The position numbers and the translations under genes are program-made. The notes below the pieces were generated by a model that searched no databases, was not told the origin of the DNA, and saw nothing but the letters and a program-made list of their open reading frames with translations. Positions 4,362-6,868 of a DNA stretch of 6,868 bases are shown here, in pieces (the first letter of the stretch is position 1; every line of letters starts with the position of its first letter). Origin of the DNA: Clostridia bacterium (GTDB lineage Bacteria > Bacillota > Clostridia > Oscillospirales > Acutalibacteraceae); the NCBI GenBank assembly GCA_900755995.1, contig CAAEIM010000194.1:1-6868 (forward strand). The letters are read 5' to 3'.

Positions 4362-6311
4362 ATGGAGAATGAAACTAATATTGAGATGTCCAAGGTTGAA
4401 CAGGAGTACGGCGCCAATGAAATTCAGGTGCTTGAGGGACTTGAAGCCGTAAGAAAAAGACCGGGTATGTACATAGGCTCAACAGGCCCTAAAGGTCTGC
4501 ATCACCTTGTTTACGAAATTGTAGATAACTCAATTGACGAGGCTCTCGCAGGCTACTGCTCAAAGATTGATGTGGTAATTGAGGAGGGCAATATAATCAG
4601 GGTTACCGATAACGGCAGAGGTATTCCGGTAGGAATTAACAGCAAGACAGGTCTGCCTGCCGTAACGGTTGTATTTACCGTACTCCACGCAGGAGGTAAG
4701 TTCGGCGGTGGCGGATACAAGGTTTCGGGCGGTCTGCACGGCGTTGGTGCATCTGTTGTAAATGCTCTTTCCGAGTGGCTTGAGGTAAAGGTGTGTGACG
4801 GCGAGGACGTTTATGAACAGCGATATGAAAGAGGAAAAATCATTACCGACCTCCATAAGGTGGGAAAATCGGATGTAAAGGGAACTCAGGTTCGCTTTAA
4901 GGCTGACCCGCTGATTTTTAAGGAGACCGATGTTTACGAGTACGAGGTGCTTGAAAAAAGACTTCGTGAGCAGGCTTTTCTCAATGCCGGCATTCATATT
5001 GAGCTGAGAGATGAGAGAGACAAGGAACAAATCATAAAAAAGAACTTTGTTTATGAGGGCGGCATAAAAAGCTTTGTAGAGTTTATTCACAAAAAGAGAG
5101 CGCTAACGGTTATTCATCCGGACGTAATTTATTTTTCTGCAAAAAATGAGGACGACACAGCCTCGGTTGAGGTTGCCCTGCAATACAACGACAGCTACAA
5201 CGAAAATATTTTGACCTTTGCAAATAATATTCATACCACAGACGGCGGTACTCACGAGGAGGGCTTTAAGAGAGCTCTCACAAGGGTAATGAACGATTAC
5301 GCAAGAAAATTCGGAAAGCTAAAGGAAAATGACAAAAACCTCACAGGTGAAGATGTGCGTGAGGGAATTACCGCAATAGTCAGCGTAAAGCTTAAAGAGG
5401 CTCAGTTTGAGGGACAGACCAAGGCAAAGCTCGGAAATACCGAGATAAGAACTATGGTTGATAAGCTTATAAGTGAGAAGCTTATGGTGTATCTTGAAGA
5501 AAATCCTCAGATTGCAAAGGCTATTTTTGAAAAATCTCTTGCTTCGGCAAGGGCAAGAGAGGCGGCAAGAAAGGCGAGAGAGAGCGTAAGGAGAAAGTCG
5601 GCTCTTGAGTCCGCACAGCTCCCCGGCAAGCTTGCCGACTGCCAGTCAAAGGACAGCGAGATTACCGAAATTTACATAGTAGAGGGTGACTCTGCGGGCG
5701 GTTCTGCAAAGAACGGACGTGACCGTAAATTTCAGGCTATTCTCCCGCTCTGGGGCAAAATGCTGAATGTAGAAAAAGCAAGGCTCGACAGAGTTTACGG
5801 CAACGATAAGCTTATGCCTGTAATTACCGCACTCGGTACGGGCATAGGCGATGAATTTGACATAACAAAGCTGAGATACGGCAAGATTATAATAATGGCG
5901 GATGCCGATGTTGACGGTCAGCATATCAGAACACTTCTTCTGACATTTTTCTTCAGATTTATGCGTCCTCTTATTGAGGAGGGACACGTTTACATTGCAC
6001 AGCCTCCGCTTTACAGAATTACAAAGGGCAAGGAGCATAAATACGCTTACTCTGACATTGAGCGTGACCAGATTTTGTCTCAGATAGAGGGCAAAACCGA
6101 AATTCAGCGATACAAAGGTCTTGGTGAGATGGATAAGGATCAGCTTTGGGAAACCACTATGAATCCTCAGACAAGGCTTATGCTCAGGGTAAACCTCAGC
6201 GAAGCCGAGGAGGCGGACGAAATCTTTACCATTCTTATGGGCGACAAGGTAGAGCCAAGACGAGAATTTATTGAGAAAAACGCTAAATTTGTTCAGAATC
6301 TTGACGTCTGA
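4362..6311 (+). CDS. gyrB: DNA gyrase subunit B
   Basis: This is the ATPase subunit of gyrase. With GyrA it forms the A2B2 enzyme that introduces negative supercoils ahead of forks and transcription. At 649 residues it is the short Firmicutes type, without the extra domain of the roughly 800-residue enterobacterial form. The GHKL ATPase shows EIVDNSIDEAL (52-62; catalytic Glu52, Mg-binding Asn56), DNGRGIP (83-89) and GGLHGVG (123-129). The transducer has QTKAKLGN (352-359) with Lys354. The TOPRIM domain has EGDSAGGSAK (441-450) and DADVDG (514-519), giving Glu441, Asp514, Asp516 and Asp518 as metal ligands. The C-terminus carries QRYKGLGEM (582-590). Two positions differ from E. coli: Trp464 where E. 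coli has Lys447, and Glu152 where it has Arg136. GGAGGT 6 nt upstream fixes the ATG. Confidence 0.98.
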   Translation: MENETNIEMSKVEQEYGANEIQVLEGLEAVRKRPGMYIGSTGPKGLHHLVYEIVDNSIDEALAGYCSKIDVVIEEGNIIRVTDNGRGIPVGINSKTGLPAVTVVFTVLHAGGKFGGGGYKVSGGLHGVGASVVNALSEWLEVKVCDGEDVYEQRYERGKIITDLHKVGKSDVKGTQVRFKADPLIFKETDVYEYEVLEKRLREQAFLNAGIHIELRDERDKEQIIKKNFVYEGGIKSFVEFIHKKRALTVIHPDVIYFSAKNEDDTASVEVALQYNDSYNENILTFANNIHTTDGGTHEEGFKRALTRVMNDYARKFGKLKENDKNLTGEDVREGITAIVSVKLKEAQFEGQTKAKLGNTEIRTMVDKLISEKLMVYLEENPQIAKAIFEKSLASARAREAARKARESVRRKSALESAQLPGKLADCQSKDSEITEIYIVEGDSAGGSAKNGRDRKFQAILPLWGKMLNVEKARLDRVYGNDKLMPVITALGTGIGDEFDITKLRYGKIIIMADADVDGQHIRTLLLTFFFRFMRPLIEEGHVYIAQPPLYRITKGKEHKYAYSDIERDQILSQIEGKTEIQRYKGLGEMDKDQLWETTMNPQTRLMLRVNLSEAEEADEIFTILMGDKVEPRREFIEKNAKFVQNLDV

Positions 6312-6380
6312 GTAAAAAGTCGAATGCCTGAGCTTTACGAAAAGATAAAACAATATACATAACCTTGAGGAATGAATAAT

Positions 6381-6868
6381 ATGGACAACGAAAATATTGA
6401 AAATGAAGTTTTAAAAGGGGAAAATATAATAAACGTTGACGTGCAGGACGAGATGAAGTCGAGCTTTCTTGCATATTCAATGAGCGTTATTATTTCCCGT
6501 GCACTGCCCGATGTCCGTGACGGCTTAAAGCCTGTTCACAGGCGTATTCTCTACACAATGTACGAAAAGGGACTTGAGCCTAACAAGGCATACCACAAAT
6601 GCGCCGACACCGTCGGAGCTGTGCTGGGTGCGTATCATCCTCACGGTGACGCATCTGTTTATGACGCATTAGTGCGTCTTGCTCAGGATTTTTCTATGAG
6701 ATATATGCTTGTTGACGGTCACGGAAACTTTGGTTCGGTTGACGGCGACCCGCCTGCTGCGTACAGATATACCGAGGCGAGAATGAGCAAAATTTCCTGT
6801 GAAATGCTCACGGATATTGATAAAAATACGGTAGATTTTCAGCCTAACTTTGACGACCGACTTAAAGA
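6381..6868 (+). CDS. gyrA: DNA gyrase subunit A, N-terminal part (cut off by window end)
   Basis: GyrA is the DNA breakage-reunion subunit of gyrase. Only the first 162 codons are present and the frame is still open at the edge. Visible family segments are SFLAYSMSVIISRALPDVRDGLKPVHRRIL (28-57, core of the winged-helix region), the YHPHGD motif (85-90), DGHGNFGSVDGD (112-123) and RYTEARM (129-135) with catalytic Tyr130. The residue matching E. coli Ser83 is Ala91, while Asp87 is conserved as Asp95. The start is taken as ATG 6381 with GAGG (6367-6370) 10 nt upstream. An in-frame ATG at 6372 is only 1 nt from that site. The roughly 25 residues before the conserved core are acidic and asparagine-rich. 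gyrB ends 69 bp upstream, so co-transcription is likely. Confidence 0.97.
   Translation, partial: MDNENIENEVLKGENIINVDVQDEMKSSFLAYSMSVIISRALPDVRDGLKPVHRRILYTMYEKGLEPNKAYHKCADTVGAVLGAYHPHGDASVYDALVRLAQDFSMRYMLVDGHGNFGSVDGDPPAAYRYTEARMSKISCEMLTDIDKNTVDFQPNFDDRLK

Noticed and set aside
4560..5090. Minus-strand open frame of 176 codons opposite the GyrB ATPase domain
   Set aside because: It lies wholly antisense to gyrB and has no recognisable motif.
5646..6353. Long minus-strand open frame of 235 codons opposite gyrB
   Set aside because: It is antisense to the highly conserved gyrB TOPRIM region, and its product looks like a reverse-complement shadow with no family motif.
6324..6362. Twelve-codon open frame (MPELYEKIKQYT) between gyrB and gyrA
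   Set aside because: It has no ribosome binding site, is very short, and has no recognisable family; conservation in relatives would be needed before calling it a leader peptide.

Overview
The window is the origin-proximal replication and topoisomerase gene cluster of a low-to-moderate-GC member of the Clostridia (Firmicutes/Bacillota). All genes lie on the + strand in the order dnaN - yaaA - recF - remB - two small zinc-ribbon membrane proteins - gyrB - gyrA (cut off by the window end). Gene order, codon use and GyrB/GyrA motifs (for example LPLWGKMLNVEKA in GyrB and HPHGDASVYDA in GyrA) suggest the Oscillospiraceae/Ruminococcus side of Clostridia. This placement is an inference from recalled family patterns, not from a search.

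Positions 1-341 hold no recognisable gene. The left edge carries a GC-rich hairpin. An AT-rich region follows with several stem-loops, repeated TTAACA-type motifs, and a four-fold CTA repeat just upstream of dnaN. That repeat looks like the DnaA-trio element of a bacterial origin, so the region is most likely the dnaA-dnaN origin interval (oriC). The dnaA gene itself is not in the window.

Positions 342-3048 form a tightly packed block: the sliding clamp (dnaN), an S4-type RNA-binding protein (yaaA, overlapping dnaN by 11 bp), the RecF recombination mediator, and the DUF370 regulator RemB one base after recF. dnaN and recF both begin with TTG.

An AT-rich gap of about 110 bp with a possible promoter and a palindrome (3049-3159) leads to two adjacent genes of unknown function (3160-4233). 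Each encodes an N-terminal CxxC...CxxC zinc ribbon followed by two membrane segments. Their cysteines and a PMF motif line up with no gaps over about 92 residues, so they look like a tandem duplication. They sit where many Firmicutes have remB followed directly by gyrB, and they are the least ordinary genes here.

A 128-bp leader with stem-loops precedes gyrB (4362-6311), and a 69-bp gap separates it from gyrA (6381 to the window edge). Together the genes supply replication processivity (DnaN), gap repair (RecF) and DNA supercoiling (GyrA2B2). I see no CRISPR array, insertion sequence, tRNA or rRNA. Apart from the origin-like signals and the duplicated membrane-protein pair, this is a conserved housekeeping region.
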